NCBI GenBank assembly: GCA_023263735.1
Contig: JALQUQ010000011.1
Location: 1-17,710 of the forward strand
Direction of reading: 5' to 3'
Source of the DNA: Paracoccaceae bacterium
GTDB lineage: Bacteria; Pseudomonadota; Alphaproteobacteria; Rhodobacterales; Rhodobacteraceae
DNA length: 17,710 nucleotides
The position numbers and the translations under genes are program-made. Positions 1 through 7,271 of this stretch are shown here, piece after piece. Each line of letters begins with the position of its first letter. Position 1 is the stretch's first letter. The notes below the pieces were generated by a model. The model did not search any database and was not told the DNA's origin. It saw nothing but the letters and a program-made list of their open reading frames with translations.

Positions 1-118
1 GAGCACAGAAAGGTGTATCATCGCCTCTTAATTGAGGTGGAATATAGTATCCAGGAAGTCCACATTCTAAAACTTCTTCATCAGCAGGACCATCAAATCC
101 TGGTGTTGAACTTAATAC
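1..118 (-). other. AT-rich foreign-looking end with a partial minus-strand open frame
   Basis: This stretch has 48 G/C in 118 bases, far below the GC-rich sequence that starts at about 119. In the frame of the ABC transporter that follows there are stops at 29, 68, 107 and 113, so it cannot be that gene's missing 5' end. On the minus strand, positions 118 down to 2 are fully open for 39 codons, with mostly A/T third positions (TTA, AGT, CCA, GGA, GAT). It contains segments such as STPGFDGPADEEV and GLPGYYIPPQLRGDDTPF. This is how coding sequence from an AT-rich genome looks. I do not recognise the protein. Most likely it is a chimeric assembly end or an inserted AT-rich element, with the junction between about 113 and 122. 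Confidence 0.5.
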
Positions 119-1867
119 ATGCAGGCCTTTCGCGGTGTGTTCATCGTGACGGCTGCCTTGAAGATGATGGTCGCCGTGACCGAGATCTTGCTGATCTGGT
201 ATGTCGGGCGCATCGTCGATCTGTTGGCAAAAGGGCAACCCGATCAGGTGTGGGATGCCGTTGGGGCCGAAATGATCGCCGCGGGATTGTTTGTTCTGAT
301 CGTGCGCCCGGTTGTTTCGGGCATCGACGTGGCGCTGTTGCACAACACCATCCTGCCAAATCTGGGCACCATGATCCGGTGGCGGGCCCATCGGCATATT
401 CTGCGCCAACCCGTGGGCTGGTTTGAAAATGACTTTGCCGGGCGGATTGCGAACCGGCTGGTGCAGACACCCCCTGCCGCTGGGGATGCCGCGTTTCAGG
501 TCTTTGACGCGGTGGCCTTTTCCGTCACCACATTGATTGGCGCCACGGCCATGCTCAGCGGGTTTGATCTGCGTCTGACCATTCCCATGGCGATTTGGGT
601 GCTGGGGTATCTAAGCCTGATGCGCTGGACGTTGCGCCGTGCCGGCCCTGCGGCCCAAGCATCGTCGGATGCGCGAAGTGTGATCACGGGGCGGGTGGTG
701 GACAGCTATTCCAACATCCATTCGGTCAAGCTGTTCGCCCATCACGCCCGCGAAATCGATTACGCCTATGAGGCGATCGAAACGGCCCGCCAGACCTTTC
801 AGAAAGAAATGCGCATCATCACGCGGATGGATATTGCGCTGACCTTTTTGAACGGTTTCTTGATCGTCGCGGTGACGGGGTTGGCGGTGTGGCTTTGGTA
901 TCAGGGGCAGGCGACGCCCGGGATGGTTGCTGCGGCTTCGGCGCTGGTGCTGCGGTTGAACAACATGACCTATTGGATCATGTGGGCCACCACCAATCTG
1001 GTGCAAAGTCTGGGTGTCGTGGCCGAAGGGATGCAGACCATCGCCCAGCCTGTCACGTTGATTGATCGGCCTGATGCCAAGGCTTTGGTCTTGGACAAGG
1101 GCAAGATCGAACTGCAAAACGTCAGCCATCATTACGGCAAGGGCTATGGCGGTCTGGCCGATCTGTCGTTGGTCGTGAACCCGGGGGAAAAGATTGGCGT
1201 CGTCGGGCGATCGGGCGCGGGCAAATCGACCTTGGTCAAGTTGATCCTGCGGTTCTATGATACGGAAAGCGGCAAAATCCTGATTGACGATCAGGACATC
1301 GCGTTGGTGACCCAAGACAGCCTGCGCCACGTCATTGGCATGGTTCAACAGGATTCCTCGCTTTTGCACCGTTCGGTGCGGGACAATATCCTGTATGGCC
1401 GCCCCGAGGCGACCGAAGAGGATATGATCGCCGCCGCCAAACGGGCCGAGGCGCATGAGTTCATTCTGACCCTTGAAGACCCGCAAGGCCGCAAAGGCTA
1501 TGAGGCCCATGTGGGTGAACGCGGGGTCAAATTGTCGGGAGGTCAGCGTCAACGTGTGGCTTTGGCCCGCGTGATCCTGAAAGATGCGCCCATCCTGATT
1601 TTGGACGAAGCGACAAGTGCATTGGACAGCGAGGCCGAAGCCGCCATTCAACAGGCGCTTTACGGTGTGATGCAGGGCAAGACGGTGATTGCAATTGCGC
1701 ACCGACTGTCCACCCTGTCTGAAATGGACCGCATCATCGTTCTGGATGAGGGGCGGGTGGTCGAACAGGGCAGTCACAACGCGCTTTTGTTGCAAAACGG
1801 CCTATATGCGAAATTCTGGTCCCGCCAATCCGGGGGGTTCATCGGACTAGAGGACAAGGCCGAGTGA
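119..1867 (+). CDS. ABC exporter half-transporter (permease fused to ATPase), 5'-truncated
   Basis: A fused membrane and ATPase subunit of the MsbA/multidrug type (type IV exporter), which uses ATP to move a lipid, drug or peptide across the inner membrane. Residues 1-300 are hydrophobic helices; the ATPase domain follows. Visible motifs are Walker A GRSGAGKST (363-371), Q-loop Q410, signature LSGGQ (472-476), Walker B ILILDE (492-497, D496/E497) and H-loop H528, so hydrolysis should be intact. Aligned by eye with the paralogue just downstream, it lacks about 35 N-terminal residues before the first helix. There is no ribosome binding site before 119 and a stop lies two codons upstream, so the ATG at 119 is probably an internal Met of a gene cut by the AT-rich junction. 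Its stop overlaps the next start (GTGA), implying co-translation and a probable heterodimer. The substrate cannot be told. Confidence 0.88.
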   Translation: MQAFRGVFIVTAALKMMVAVTEILLIWYVGRIVDLLAKGQPDQVWDAVGAEMIAAGLFVLIVRPVVSGIDVALLHNTILPNLGTMIRWRAHRHILRQPVGWFENDFAGRIANRLVQTPPAAGDAAFQVFDAVAFSVTTLIGATAMLSGFDLRLTIPMAIWVLGYLSLMRWTLRRAGPAAQASSDARSVITGRVVDSYSNIHSVKLFAHHAREIDYAYEAIETARQTFQKEMRIITRMDIALTFLNGFLIVAVTGLAVWLWYQGQATPGMVAAASALVLRLNNMTYWIMWATTNLVQSLGVVAEGMQTIAQPVTLIDRPDAKALVLDKGKIELQNVSHHYGKGYGGLADLSLVVNPGEKIGVVGRSGAGKSTLVKLILRFYDTESGKILIDDQDIALVTQDSLRHVIGMVQQDSSLLHRSVRDNILYGRPEATEEDMIAAAKRAEAHEFILTLEDPQGRKGYEAHVGERGVKLSGGQRQRVALARVILKDAPILILDEATSALDSEAEAAIQQALYGVMQGKTVIAIAHRLSTLSEMDRIIVLDEGRVVEQGSHNALLLQNGLYAKFWSRQSGGFIGLEDKAE

Positions 1868-3714
1868 GTGCGCTTCAGAAACTTGGGAATTCGATCAACG
1901 CTTTTGCCAGGGCCGAGGGCTCCCCTCCGCAGAGTTTGGGGGCCTTTTTCCATTGGTGTCTGGCGGGGTGCTGGCCGATGCTGGTGGTGGCGGGCTTTCT
2001 GTCATCATTGGCGGGCGCGACCGAGGTCGTCAGCGCGCTGATCCTGGGTTGGGTGATCGACGCGGCGGCGACAAGTGGGCCGTCGGCGTTTTTTGGCAAC
2101 CACGGCGGGCTGATGCTGCTGTTCCTTGGGTTTTATCTGGTTTTGCGACCTTTGGCCTTTGGGCTGTCGTCGGCCTCGAACGCGATCATCATCGGCCCGA
2201 ACGTGCTGCCGTTGGTCTTGTCGCGGTTGCACCGCTATACGCTGGGTCAGGCCGTGACCTTTTTCGACAATGACTTTGCGGGGCGTATTGCGCAAAAGCA
2301 GATGCAGGCCGCGCGGGCCGTGACCGATGTCGCGACCGAAGTCATCAATACGGTCTGTTTTGCCTTGGCCAGTGTGATCGGCTCTGCCGCCTTTCTGGTG
2401 GCGATCGATTGGAAGATCGCGGCGGCGCTGGCCGTTTGGCTGGTGGCCTATCTGCTGCTGATCCGCTTTTTCATGCCACGCGTACGGGCGAATTCGGCGG
2501 GGCGGGCCAGTGCGCGCGCCATGGTGACCGGGCAGGTCGTGGACACGATCACCAACATCAAGACGGTCAAACTGTTCGCCCATGCCGCCTTTGAGGATCG
2601 CGTCGCGCTGAAATCAATGGAGGCCTTTCGCGAGCGCAGTCTGGAATTCGGGGAAATCTCGACGTGGTTCCGGCTGTCGCTGATGACCCTTGCCGGGGTA
2701 CTTCCGGTCTTGCTGATCGGTGGAACGGTGCTGCTTTGGCAACAAGGTCATGCGACGGCGGGTGCGATTGCGGCGGCGGGCGCGATTTCGATGCGCATCG
2801 CCCAGATGTCTGGCTGGGTCAGCTTTACGCTGATGTCGATCTATACCAGTGTTGGCGAGGTGGAAGATGGCATGAAGACCTTGGCCATTCCGCAGGAATT
2901 GCCGGATGCCCCAGAGGCCAAGGAACTGCCGCGGGTGTCGGGGCAGATCACCTTTGACAAGGCCAGCTTTGCCTATGGTCGCAAGCGGGGCGGGGTACAG
3001 GAACTGAACCTGAATGTCCGGCCCGGGGAAAAGCTTGGCATTGTCGGGGCGTCGGGTGCCGGGAAATCGACCTTGGTTTCGTTGCTGTTGCGGCTTTATG
3101 ACTGCGAAAAAGGGGCCGTGCGTCTGGATGATTTCGATGTGCGCGACGTGACGCAGGAATCCTTGCGCCGCCAGATCGGCATGGTGACGCAGGAAACCGC
3201 GATGTTCAACCGCAGTGCCCGCGATAACATCGCCTATGGCCGCCCGGACGCGACCGAACAAGATATCATCGACGCCGCCAAGGCCGCCGAAGCCCATGAT
3301 TTCATTTGCGCAATGATGGATAACAAGGGCCGAAAAGGCTATGACGCCTTTTTGGGAGAGCGGGGGGTGAAACTGTCTGGCGGGCAACGCCAACGCATTG
3401 CCCTGGCGCGCGCCTTTCTGAAGAACGCCCCCATTCTGGTGCTGGATGAGGCCACCAGCGCATTGGATTCCGAGGTTGAGGCCAATATCCAAGAGGCACT
3501 TGGCCGCGTGATCGAGGGAAAGACGGTTCTTGCCATTGCGCATAGGCTTTCGACGATTGCCGCGATGGATCGGATCGTGGTGTTGGAAGACGGGCGGATC
3601 GTTGAAGAAGGCACGCATGATGCACTTTTGGCCAAAGGTGGTCTTTACGCGCGGTTCTGGAACCGGCAATCAGGCGGCTTTATCGGCGCTGATGAAAAGG
3701 AAGCTGCGGAGTGA
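1864..3714 (+). CDS. ABC exporter half-transporter, paralogue of the preceding gene
   Basis: A 616-residue fused permease and ATPase, full length for an MsbA-type half-transporter. The start is the GTG at 1864, overlapping the upstream stop by four bases; it gives a normal cytosolic N-terminus of about 35 residues before the first helix. Motifs are Walker A GASGAGKST (395-403, K401), LSGGQ (504-508), Walker B with D528 and catalytic E529, and H560, all consensus. It shares with its neighbour the motif NDFAGRI after helix 2, VKLFAH in an intracellular loop, and a nearly identical C-terminus ending RQSGGFIG. The two therefore look like an old tandem duplication. Both ATP sites appear competent, unlike heterodimers with one degenerate site, so a homodimer and a heterodimer are both possible. 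The stop overlaps the following methyltransferase start. Substrate unknown. Confidence 0.92.
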   Translation: MSALQKLGNSINAFARAEGSPPQSLGAFFHWCLAGCWPMLVVAGFLSSLAGATEVVSALILGWVIDAAATSGPSAFFGNHGGLMLLFLGFYLVLRPLAFGLSSASNAIIIGPNVLPLVLSRLHRYTLGQAVTFFDNDFAGRIAQKQMQAARAVTDVATEVINTVCFALASVIGSAAFLVAIDWKIAAALAVWLVAYLLLIRFFMPRVRANSAGRASARAMVTGQVVDTITNIKTVKLFAHAAFEDRVALKSMEAFRERSLEFGEISTWFRLSLMTLAGVLPVLLIGGTVLLWQQGHATAGAIAAAGAISMRIAQMSGWVSFTLMSIYTSVGEVEDGMKTLAIPQELPDAPEAKELPRVSGQITFDKASFAYGRKRGGVQELNLNVRPGEKLGIVGASGAGKSTLVSLLLRLYDCEKGAVRLDDFDVRDVTQESLRRQIGMVTQETAMFNRSARDNIAYGRPDATEQDIIDAAKAAEAHDFICAMMDNKGRKGYDAFLGERGVKLSGGQRQRIALARAFLKNAPILVLDEATSALDSEVEANIQEALGRVIEGKTVLAIAHRLSTIAAMDRIVVLEDGRIVEEGTHDALLAKGGLYARFWNRQSGGFIGADEKEAAE

Positions 3715-4952
3715 AGGTAACGGTTGATCGGCTGGGGCATCTGGGCGACGGGATCGCTTTGGTGGAGGGGCGTTCGGTTTTCATGTCGGGCGTCATGCCC
3801 GGCGAAGAGGTCGAGGGCGATCTGAACGGGGACCGGCTGACCAATGTGCGGATCGTCACGCCGTCGTCGCAACGGGTGCGCCCGCCGTGTTCGCATGCGA
3901 AAAGTTGCGGTGGATGCCTGATGCAGCATGCGTCGGACGAATTCGTGGCGCAGTGGAAGGCCGATATCGTTGCCGGGGCGCTGGCGGGGCAGGGGCTTTC
4001 CGCCGCTGTTCTGGGCATTGCGACCTCTCCCGCGCAATCGCGCCGGAGGGCGACCTTGGCGGGGCGCAAGACCAAGGGAGGGGCGCTGATCGGCTTTCAC
4101 GCCCGGGCTTCGGACGTGATCGTTGCGGTTCCGAATTGCCAATTGCTGCATCCGGGGTTGAAGGACACCTTTCCCGCACTTGAGGCGCTGACCAAACTGG
4201 GCGGCTCGCGCACGCAGGAACTGGCCTTGTCGGTCACGTTGTCTGACGCCGGACCCGATGTGATGGTTCGGGGCGGCAAACCGTTGGATGCGGCATTGCG
4301 GATGGATTTGGCGCGCCTTGCCGAAGCTCATGGGATTGCCCGTCTGACGTGGGAGGACGAACCCGTTGCCCTGCGGGCAAATCCGGTTCAGCAGTTTGGC
4401 AAGGCCCGCGTCACACCCCCGTCAGGGGCCTTTTTGCAGGCGACATCGCATGGCGAAGCGGCGCTGCTGAGCGCTGTGCGGCGGGCCTTGGGGACGCAAC
4501 GCAAGGTGGTTGATCTGTTTGCAGGCTGCGGCACCTTTGCCCTGCCCTTGGCCGAGGGGAGCGAGGTGCATGCGGTGGAGGGCGACGTTGCCATGACCCG
4601 CGCCATGGATGTGGCCGCCCGCACAGCCGGAACGCGCTTTCCCATCACCACCGAAACCCGCGACCTGTTTCGCCGCCCGCTGGAGCCGGACGAATTCAAA
4701 GGTGTGACGGGGGTCGTCATCGACCCTCCCCGTGCCGGGGCCGAAGCGCAAGTGGCAAAACTGGCGGCCGCCAAGGTGCCGGTTGTCGCGATGGTTTCCT
4801 GCAACCCGGCAACCTTTGCCCGGGATGCGAGGATTCTGGTTCAGGCCGGGTACAAGCTGGATTGGGTCGCGGTCGTTGATCAGTTCCGCTGGTCATCGCA
4901 TGTGGAATTGGCATCGCGCTTTGTTTTTGGCGCCGCAGCCGACGGGTCGTGA
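3711..4952 (+). CDS. RNA 5-methyluridine methyltransferase, RumA/TrmA family
   Basis: A class I SAM-dependent enzyme that methylates C5 of a uridine in rRNA or tRNA (RlmD/RumA-like), 413 residues. It starts at the GTG at 3711, overlapping the previous stop by four bases. The N-terminus is short and TRAM-like. The cysteines C60, C66 and C69 (C-x5-C-x2-C) with C143 match the four ligands of the RumA [4Fe-4S] cluster. The SAM-binding motif DLFAGCGTF ends at about residue 276. IDPPRAG (337-343) and VSCNP with catalytic C364 form the nucleophile site that attacks uridine C6. The iron-sulfur ligands favour RumA/RlmD-type over TrmA, but the exact target base cannot be read from sequence. A hairpin with a T-run follows the stop, closing the ABC transporter operon. 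Confidence 0.9.
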   Translation: MKVTVDRLGHLGDGIALVEGRSVFMSGVMPGEEVEGDLNGDRLTNVRIVTPSSQRVRPPCSHAKSCGGCLMQHASDEFVAQWKADIVAGALAGQGLSAAVLGIATSPAQSRRRATLAGRKTKGGALIGFHARASDVIVAVPNCQLLHPGLKDTFPALEALTKLGGSRTQELALSVTLSDAGPDVMVRGGKPLDAALRMDLARLAEAHGIARLTWEDEPVALRANPVQQFGKARVTPPSGAFLQATSHGEAALLSAVRRALGTQRKVVDLFAGCGTFALPLAEGSEVHAVEGDVAMTRAMDVAARTAGTRFPITTETRDLFRRPLEPDEFKGVTGVVIDPPRAGAEAQVAKLAAAKVPVVAMVSCNPATFARDARILVQAGYKLDWVAVVDQFRWSSHVELASRFVFGAAADGS

Positions 4953-4984
4953 TCGTAACGAATCCGTGAGAGGTTGGCTCATTT

Positions 4985-5011
4985 TCCCCGCTTTGCAGGC
5001 GGGGATCTTTT
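4985..5011 (+). terminator. Rho-independent terminator after the methyltransferase
   Basis: TCCCCGC at 4985-4991 pairs with GCGGGGA at 4999-5005 (seven pairs, extendable by a G-T and a T-A pair over a small loop), followed by TCTTTT. It lies 32 bases after the methyltransferase stop and before the L,D-transpeptidase start. It should end the ABC-methyltransferase operon and leaves little room for a separate promoter for the next gene. Confidence 0.6.
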
Positions 5012-5043
5012 CGATATGGCGAAGAAAAACATGGGCAGTAGAC

Positions 5044-5535
5044 ATGCGGTTTCTTCGGATATTCCTCGTCATCGGATTGGCCTTGGGTCTGGCGGCCTGT
5101 GGCGGAAAATTTAGAACGTATAATGGGCCAGAGGTGACCTCGATCACCGTCTACAAGGCTCAGCGCAAGATGTATTTGTTCCACAACGATAAAGTGTTGA
5201 AGAAGTACGACGTCGCACTTGGTTTTGCACCCGAAGGGCACAAGCAATTCGAAGGGGACGGCAAGACGCCAGAGGGCACTTATCGGATCAATCGGCGCAA
5301 TCCGAATTCGGAATTCCATCTGTCGTTGGGGATTTCTTATCCGAATGCGGATGATCGCGCCTATGCCGCCGCGCAGGGCAAAAGCCCGGGTGGCGACATC
5401 TTTATCCACGGCTGGTCAAAGCGCCCGACCAAGCGGGCTGACTGGACGGCGGGCTGTATTGCTGTGCAGGACCGCGAGATCGAGATGATCTTTGCGATGG
5501 TCAAGAATGGGACCGTGGTGCACATCCTGCCATGA
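5044..5535 (+). CDS. L,D-transpeptidase (YkuD domain) lipoprotein
   Basis: A 163-residue envelope enzyme of the YkuD family. Members make 3-3 peptidoglycan cross-links or attach proteins to the wall, using a catalytic cysteine. The N-terminus is a lipoprotein signal: a hydrophobic run then the lipobox LAAC with C19 as the lipidated residue. The residue after it is Gly, not Asp, so the outer membrane is the expected destination under the +2 rule. The catalytic region holds FIHG with H122 and TAGC with C138. A longer open frame extends up to 4732, but it shadows the methyltransferase and has no signal peptide, so the ATG at 5044 is chosen. The ribosome binding site is weak. A strong bidirectional terminator follows. 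Whether it cross-links, anchors a lipoprotein, or acts elsewhere is not decidable here. Confidence 0.87.
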   Translation: MRFLRIFLVIGLALGLAACGGKFRTYNGPEVTSITVYKAQRKMYLFHNDKVLKKYDVALGFAPEGHKQFEGDGKTPEGTYRINRRNPNSEFHLSLGISYPNADDRAYAAAQGKSPGGDIFIHGWSKRPTKRADWTAGCIAVQDREIEMIFAMVKNGTVVHILP

Positions 5536-5558
5536 TCGCGTGCCGATCGTGGGGACAT

Positions 5559-5590
5559 GAAAACGGGGCCGATTGGCCCCGTTTTTCTTT
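5559..5590. terminator. Bidirectional terminator between convergent genes
   Basis: AAAACGGGGCC (5560-5570) and GGCCCCGTTTT (5575-5585) form a perfect 11-pair stem over a GATT loop, with A-rich bases on one side and T-rich bases on the other. It sits between the plus-strand L,D-transpeptidase (stop 5535) and the minus-strand CAP gene (stop 5603), so it can serve both. Confidence 0.9.
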
Positions 5591-5602
5591 GCTTTTGGTA
5601 TG

Positions 5603-6118
5603 TTAGTTGCCGGTAAGCAGCGTCCACCAGATTTTGCCGTTCGGCTCTTGATACCAGGCAAAGCCCAAATCCCGCGAGCTTGGGTCAAGAAGAATGGCGC
5701 GGGTATCGGGCTGTTTCATCCAGGCGGCCAGGGTGACAAGCTCGGTCTCGAAGGTTTCCGAGATCAATTCCCCCTGCAACGTGCCCGTATATCCGGCGCG
5801 TTGAATGCGGACCAAGGGCGATGACCCGTCAGATCCAAAGTGCCAAGGACGGTTTTGCACCGACATATCGCGCGAATGAGTCGCGGCCGCCGCGTTCAGA
5901 GCAGCGTTGAACGCCAGAGGCTGTGCCGCATGCGCACGCCGCAGCGAATTCACCGAGTCGAGCAAGCGGTACGAAATCTCATTTTCCGTGCCCGGTTTGA
6001 TTTGGTAAACTTGGGGCAGTGGCATCCCGTCCGAGCCAAGCCGCACATTAGATTGTGGTGCGACGCAAGCGGCCAACAACACCATTGGTGCCAGACCAAG
6101 AAACATCCGTCTTTTCAT
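5603..6118 (-). CDS. CAP (SCP-like) domain lipoprotein
   Basis: A 171-residue exported protein of the CAP superfamily (cysteine-rich secretory, antigen 5, pathogenesis-related fold), common in bacterial envelopes with mostly unknown roles. The signal peptide carries the lipobox LAAC with C18 as the predicted lipid site. The next residue is Val, so outer-membrane sorting is likely. The domain shows the usual order: an N-terminal helix with the VNSLRRAHAAQPL pattern, ALNAAAATHSRDM with the conserved His, a central GELI segment, and a C-terminal GFAWYQEPNGKIWWTLL strand ending one residue past TG. It is read convergently with the upstream L,D-transpeptidase, sharing a terminator, and divergently from the next one. 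A wall-related role is suggested only by its neighbours. No clear ribosome binding site was seen. Confidence 0.85.
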   Translation of the reverse strand: MKRRMFLGLAPMVLLAACVAPQSNVRLGSDGMPLPQVYQIKPGTENEISYRLLDSVNSLRRAHAAQPLAFNAALNAAAATHSRDMSVQNRPWHFGSDGSSPLVRIQRAGYTGTLQGELISETFETELVTLAAWMKQPDTRAILLDPSSRDLGFAWYQEPNGKIWWTLLTGN

Positions 6119-6228
6119 TTTACGCTGCCCGTCTAAAACGCGTCATCTCGATGGAGCCCTTCTAACGGAAGGCTTGCGGCGGATCAAACCCAACTCTGCG
6201 TGACATCGCTTATTGACGCGCGTTTGAT

Positions 6229-6257
6229 TTGCACGGGGGCTTTCCGGGCTGTATTAA
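6229..6257 (+). promoter_or_regulatory. Possible sigma70-type promoter for the second L,D-transpeptidase
   Basis: TTGCAC (6229-6234), a 17-base spacer and TATTAA (6252-6257) would start transcription near 6264, about 25 bases before the ATG at 6289. The spacing is ideal but the boxes are imperfect matches. The 170-base divergent gap 6119-6288 must contain promoters for both genes; I saw no convincing one for the CAP gene. Confidence 0.35.
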
Positions 6258-6288
6258 CGCCTCAATCGAGCAAATACTGGAGAAAATC

Positions 6289-6873
6289 ATGAGCGATAAG
6301 CTGAAAGGCGGGCTGAACCGTCGCCTTTTTGTTGGCGCTGGGCTTGCCGGATTGGCGGGCAGTGCGCTTCCCGCTTTGGCTCAGGACGATGCGCCGACGG
6401 GCCCCGTTCGCAACAACGTTTCAAGTTTTCGGATGTTGAAGTGGCAAGATTATTTCGACAACACCCGCAAAGGTGCGATCCTTGTCGATATCACGTCGCG
6501 CGCGCTTCATTTCTGGTCCGAAGATCAAAGCATCTACCGGCTGTACCCGACATCGGTGCCGCTTTCCGATGACCTGACCCGCAAGGGCCGGACGGAAGTG
6601 GTGCAAAAGGTGGTCGGTCCGGTTTGGCGGCCGACCCCGTCGATGAAAGAGCGCAACCCCGATTGGCCCGATGAGGTGGCCGGTGGCGCGCCAGACAATC
6701 CGCTGGGAACCCACGCGCTGTATCTGTCGTGGACCTACTACCGAATCCACGGCACCCACGACACGCGCAAGATCGGGCGCCGTTCGTCGAATGGATGCGT
6801 TGGGCTTTACAATGAGCACATCCAAGAGTTGTTCGGTTATGCTCAGGTCGGCACTCAGGTGTTGCTAATTTGA
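6289..6873 (+). CDS. L,D-transpeptidase (YkuD domain), probably Tat-exported
   Basis: A 194-residue YkuD-family enzyme, expected to act in the periplasm on peptidoglycan stem peptides. The start at 6289 is fixed by a GGAG six bases upstream (6279-6282); an open frame reaching back to 6229 has no such site. The N-terminus looks like a twin-arginine signal: N-R-R-L-F (residues 10-14) followed by a glycine- and alanine-rich hydrophobic stretch, with cleavage likely after ALA at about residue 31. The catalytic signature is HGTHD (H154) then SSNGC with C170. Tat export implies folding before translocation, which is notable for a cysteine enzyme. It differs in length and export route from the lipoprotein L,D-transpeptidase 0.8 kb upstream, so the two are not simple copies. 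The gene appears monocistronic. Confidence 0.9.
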   Translation: MSDKLKGGLNRRLFVGAGLAGLAGSALPALAQDDAPTGPVRNNVSSFRMLKWQDYFDNTRKGAILVDITSRALHFWSEDQSIYRLYPTSVPLSDDLTRKGRTEVVQKVVGPVWRPTPSMKERNPDWPDEVAGGAPDNPLGTHALYLSWTYYRIHGTHDTRKIGRRSSNGCVGLYNEHIQELFGYAQVGTQVLLI

Positions 6874-7022
6874 CGACACGCGCAACGAGCGTGGCTGCAT
6901 TGCACAAGCTGGATTGCAAAGTTTCGTTCAAGCTGATTATTGGGGAATTACGAGGTACAGTCTTGGGCGCATGCCGTCGCCTCTACGAAACAACGTCGGT
7001 ATGCTGAAACTGGAGGTTTATT

Positions 7023-7202
7023 ATGAAGAAAATCGCGCTTGCCGCCGTTCTGTCGGTTGCTGCTTCCACCGCTTTCGCTGGTGGTGTTGTTGAGCCGGCT
7101 ATGGAGCCGGAAGTTGTTGCTGCTGCGACCTCGTCGTCGTCGGGTGGCATCATTGTTCCGCTGCTGCTCCTGCTCGTGATCGCAGCTGCTGCATCGAAGT
7201 AA
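7023..7202 (+). CDS. Small exported membrane-anchored protein, 59 residues
   Basis: A short gene with strong support. GGAGG at 7012-7016 lies six bases before the ATG, and a perfect terminator follows the stop. The product has a signal peptide (residues 1-19, ending AFA before GG), an acidic EPAMEPE segment, a run of four serines plus two glycines, and a C-terminal hydrophobic helix at about 43-57 ending SK. Its codons favour GCT, GTT and GGT, unlike the GCC/GGC style of its neighbours, the pattern of a highly expressed gene. I recall similar tiny proteins next to hemH in Rhodobacterales, sometimes labelled ferrochelatase by proximity; it has no ferrochelatase sequence. Function unknown. The signal could instead stay uncleaved, giving a two-helix hairpin. 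The 149 bases upstream (6874-7022) hold no clear promoter. Confidence 0.82.
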   Translation: MKKIALAAVLSVAASTAFAGGVVEPAMEPEVVAAATSSSSGGIIVPLLLLLVIAAAASK

Positions 7203-7227
7203 TCTTTCCGAAATTCGGATTGATGGG

Positions 7228-7255
7228 GGCGGTAGGTTCAACCTACCGCCTTTTT
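7228..7255 (+). terminator. Rho-independent terminator of the small-protein gene
   Basis: GGCGGTAGGT (7228-7237) and ACCTACCGCC (7241-7250) form a perfect ten-pair stem over a TCA loop, followed by five Ts. It is oriented for the plus-strand small gene ending at 7202. The minus-strand side lacks a T-run, so it is a poor terminator for hemH. Confidence 0.92.
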
Positions 7256-7271
7256 CTATTGGGTCCGCGCG

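Noticed and set aside
13..426. Plus-strand open frame of 137 codons across the left junction
   Set aside because: Past 119 it only shadows the ABC transporter frame, and the protein is rich in Arg, Cys and His as out-of-frame GC-rich reading is. It spans the composition break, so it cannot be one real gene.
611..1795. Long minus-strand open frame (394 codons) opposite the first ABC gene
   Set aside because: It mirrors a real gene with clear ATPase motifs on the other strand. Its product is dominated by Gln, His, Arg and Gly with no recognisable domain. The same holds for 2614-3669, 10254-10973, 10832-11779 and 16040-16894.
4732..5043. N-terminal extension of the first L,D-transpeptidase
   Set aside because: The extension is the methyltransferase read in another frame and passes through a terminator hairpin. 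The lipoprotein signal begins at 5044.
7092..7110. Short direct repeat GAGCCGG (7092-7098 and 7104-7110) in the small-protein gene
   Set aside because: Two seven-base copies encoding EP-type residues twice are explained by the protein sequence; no array or mobile element is implied.
7207..7219. Near-palindrome TCCGAAATTCGGA after the small-protein stop
   Set aside because: The stem is only about five pairs and has no T-run. The strong terminator at 7228-7255 follows directly, so no separate function is needed.
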